Source of the DNA: Ignavibacteriaceae bacterium
Lineage (GTDB): Bacteria > Bacteroidota > Ignavibacteria > Ignavibacteriales > Ignavibacteriaceae
Direction: 5' to 3'
Length of the DNA stretch: 5,777 bases
NCBI GenBank assembly: GCA_022865965.1
Contig: JALHTS010000238.1
Span: forward strand, 1 to 5,777
This document shows positions 4,859 to 5,777 of this stretch, piece by piece. Within the stretch, counting starts at the first letter, position 1. Every line of letters begins with the position of its first letter. The position numbers and the translations under genes were made by a program. The notes beneath the pieces are model-generated. The model did no database searches and had not been told where the DNA came from. It was given only the letters and a program-made list of their open reading frames with translations.

Positions 4859-4938
4859 GCGGTATTACTTCTTTAATGCACCAAATTTATCAGCCTCCGC
4901 CTTAGGCGGATAAATTTGGCTGAGGCGGACAGTTAAGT
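4859..4938 (+). other. attC site of the esterase cassette
   Basis: The left core is GTATTAC (4862-4868), a one-base departure from RYYYAAC in the invariant AAC. The right core GTTAAGT (4932-4938) fits GTTRRRY exactly. Between them is a strong hairpin: CCAAATTTAT (4881-4890) with ATAAATTTGG (4910-4919), and CCGCC (4897-4901) with GGCGG (4905-4909) around a TTA loop. CAGCCT (4891-4896) is bulged on the left. The unpaired spacers on each side are both 12 nt (4869-4880 and 4920-4931), longer than usual. Confidence 0.65.
4891..4930. repeat. GC-rich palindromic repeat inside the attC
   Basis: CCTCCGCCTTAGGCGG (4894-4909) is followed by GAGGCGGACAG (4922-4932). The GCC-TTA-GGC core and trailing GGCGGACAG resemble the unit at 1686-1711. 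It forms the tip of the attC hairpin of the esterase cassette. Confidence 0.5.
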
Positions 4939-5215
4939 ATAAAAGTCCTGCTAAATAGAGAAATATTGAACCAAACCGACTTTTATGAACCCTAACTTTC
5001 TTTACTTCATCTTATAATGTACACTTTATTTTTGCTTATCTTTGTAAGCAAAATTTTACTCGATATTGCGGACCTGATTTGTTCCGCATCAATAAATCAA
5101 AATAAAAAGAAATTAAACTTGCCTGATATATTGTTTTTTATTCCAGCCTGTTAAATCTTTCAAAGAGTGAAATCACCAGTAAAAAAACCAGAAAAAATAT
5201 TTATTAGGAAAATCT
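4939..5215 (+). promoter_or_regulatory. Structured leader and promoter region of the DEAD-box helicase gene
   Basis: This gene-free stretch holds TATAAT at 5013-5018, a good -10 box without a convincing -35. An FCB-style TATCTTTG (-7 type TAnnTTTG) lies at 5037-5044. A 9-bp inverted repeat, TTTTGCTTA (5030-5038) with TAAGCAAAA (5045-5053), is followed by TTTT. A second inverted repeat pairs TGCGGA (5067-5072) with TCCGCA (5083-5088). If transcription starts just after the TATAAT, the mRNA leader is about 190 nt. Long structured leaders are known for cold-induced DEAD-box helicase genes such as csdA/deaD; regulation here is inference. ATAAAAGTC (4939-4947) and GACTTTTAT (4978-4986) form another inverted repeat near the cassette border. 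Confidence 0.4.
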
Positions 5216-5777
5216 ATGAACTCGTTTGAAGAATTAGGATTAAATAAAAGTCTAACATTGGCAGTTAAAGAATTAGGTTTTGAAAAACCAATGCCGATCC
5301 AGCAAAAGATCATTCCCCTGCTCTTGCAGGATGAAACTGATGATATAATTGCATTAGCACAAACAGGAACAGGAAAAACTGCAGCATTCGGCTTGCCGAT
5401 CATTCAGAAGACAGATACAAAATCTAAAAAAGTACAGTATTTAATAATTTGTCCCACAAGAGAGTTGTGCCTTCAGATAGCTGATGATCTTAAAGATTAT
5501 TCTGTAAATGATAAAGATATAATTATAGCGGCTGTATTTGGCGGTTCAAGTATGGAAAGGCAAATTGAAAAAATTAGAAAAGGAGCACAGATTATTTCTG
5601 CAACTCCGGGAAGACTTAACGATCTTATAAACAGAAAGTTGGTTGATTTAAGTAAAGTTAAAGCTGTAATTCTTGATGAAGCAGATGAAATGCTGAATAT
5701 GGGATTTAAGGAAGAGCTGGAAGCTATTCTTGAAAAAACTCCTGAAGACAGAAACACATTTTTGTTTTCTGCAACAA
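5216..5777 (+). CDS. DEAD-box ATP-dependent RNA helicase, N-terminal part, truncated by the window edge
   Basis: The frame is open from ATG 5216 to the right edge, giving 187 residues of the first RecA-like domain. The motifs are in order: the Q motif with Phe22 and PIQQ (27-30), Walker A AQTGTGKT (48-55), PTREL (80-84), GG (109-110), TPGR (130-133), DEAD (154-157) and SAT (185-187). All key residues are intact. The enzyme unwinds RNA duplexes with ATP in the cytoplasm; family members such as DeaD/CsdA, RhlE and SrmB serve ribosome assembly and RNA decay. The C-terminal half needed to tell them apart lies outside the window. AGGA (5206-5209) lies 6 nt before the ATG. It is probably a chromosomal housekeeping gene next to the array, since helicases are not typical cassette cargo. 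Confidence 0.95.
   Translation, partial: MNSFEELGLNKSLTLAVKELGFEKPMPIQQKIIPLLLQDETDDIIALAQTGTGKTAAFGLPIIQKTDTKSKKVQYLIICPTRELCLQIADDLKDYSVNDKDIIIAAVFGGSSMERQIEKIRKGAQIISATPGRLNDLINRKLVDLSKVKAVILDEADEMLNMGFKEELEAILEKTPEDRNTFLFSAT

Larger units (their letters stand above)
3867..4932 (+). mobile_element. Integron gene cassette with esterase cargo
   Basis: The unit runs from TTATACCGC after G3866 to G4932 of GTTAAGT, 1066 bp. GTTATACCGC (3866-3875) and GCGGTATTAC (4859-4868) are reverse complements at 9 of 10 bases, which ties the start of this cassette to the attC at its end. The single mismatch falls in the conserved AAC of the R'' core (TAC here), so the site may be weakened. The leader is 41 nt and contains a good ribosome binding site; the cargo is one ORF. 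Confidence 0.75.

Noticed and set aside
5173..5757. Two reverse-strand ORFs opposite the helicase gene
   Set aside because: The + strand carries all DEAD-box motifs in one frame. The reverse ORFs are Ser/Phe-rich antisense products.

Overview
The window reads as part of an integron gene-cassette array in an AT-rich bacterium. It is probably a member of the FCB group (Bacteroidota, Ignavibacteriota, Calditrichota or a related lineage), although this is inferred only from protein style, from a Gln following a predicted signal-peptide cut, and from low GC. Every credible gene lies on the + strand. Several genes are separated by attC-like recombination sites. The decisive evidence is internal: in an integron each cassette begins just after the G of a GTTRRRY core site and ends in an attC whose RYYYAAC core is the reverse complement of that cassette's own first bases. 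Two pairs match perfectly: GTTAGGCTAC (224-233) with GTAGCCTAAC (929-938), and GTTATACCC (1015-1023) with GGGTATAAC (1657-1665). A third matches 9 of 10: GTTATACCGC (3866-3875) with GCGGTATTAC (4859-4868). No integron integrase is visible, so this is either the distal part of an array or a cluster of attC sites lacking an integrase.

Layout. 1-230: the last codons of an upstream reading frame, a terminator-like hairpin pair and the right end of an attC. 225-1015: cassette with a secreted SIMPL-domain protein. 1016 to about 1839: cassette with a HEPN-type protein carrying an Rx4H RNase motif. 1657-2097: a gene-poor stretch with a long, poorly resolved attC, three GC-rich palindromic repeats, two hairpins and one tiny ORF. 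2098-3612: an FAD-dependent oxidoreductase of the phytoene desaturase/carotenoid isomerase/retinol saturase superfamily. It looks richer in GC than its neighbours, and its cassette left border cannot be matched. 3638-3727: a short ORF behind a good ribosome binding site, possibly a gene remnant. 3775-3872: a textbook attC with extrahelical bases. 3867-4932: cassette with a putative lipoprotein esterase of the Fes/YbbA-like alpha/beta hydrolase family. 4939-5215: a structured leader. 5216 to the edge: the N-terminal helicase domain of a DEAD-box RNA helicase, probably chromosomal and outside the array.

The cargo genes are functionally unrelated, as is usual in cassette arrays, and no pathway links them. 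Their joint logic is mobility: short leaders of 23-41 nt, one orientation, and expression probably driven from outside or by weak local promoters. The unusual points are an identical 26-nt extension at the right end of two attC sites, GC-rich palindromes lying within two attC sites, and an orphan HEPN protein without a visible antitoxin.
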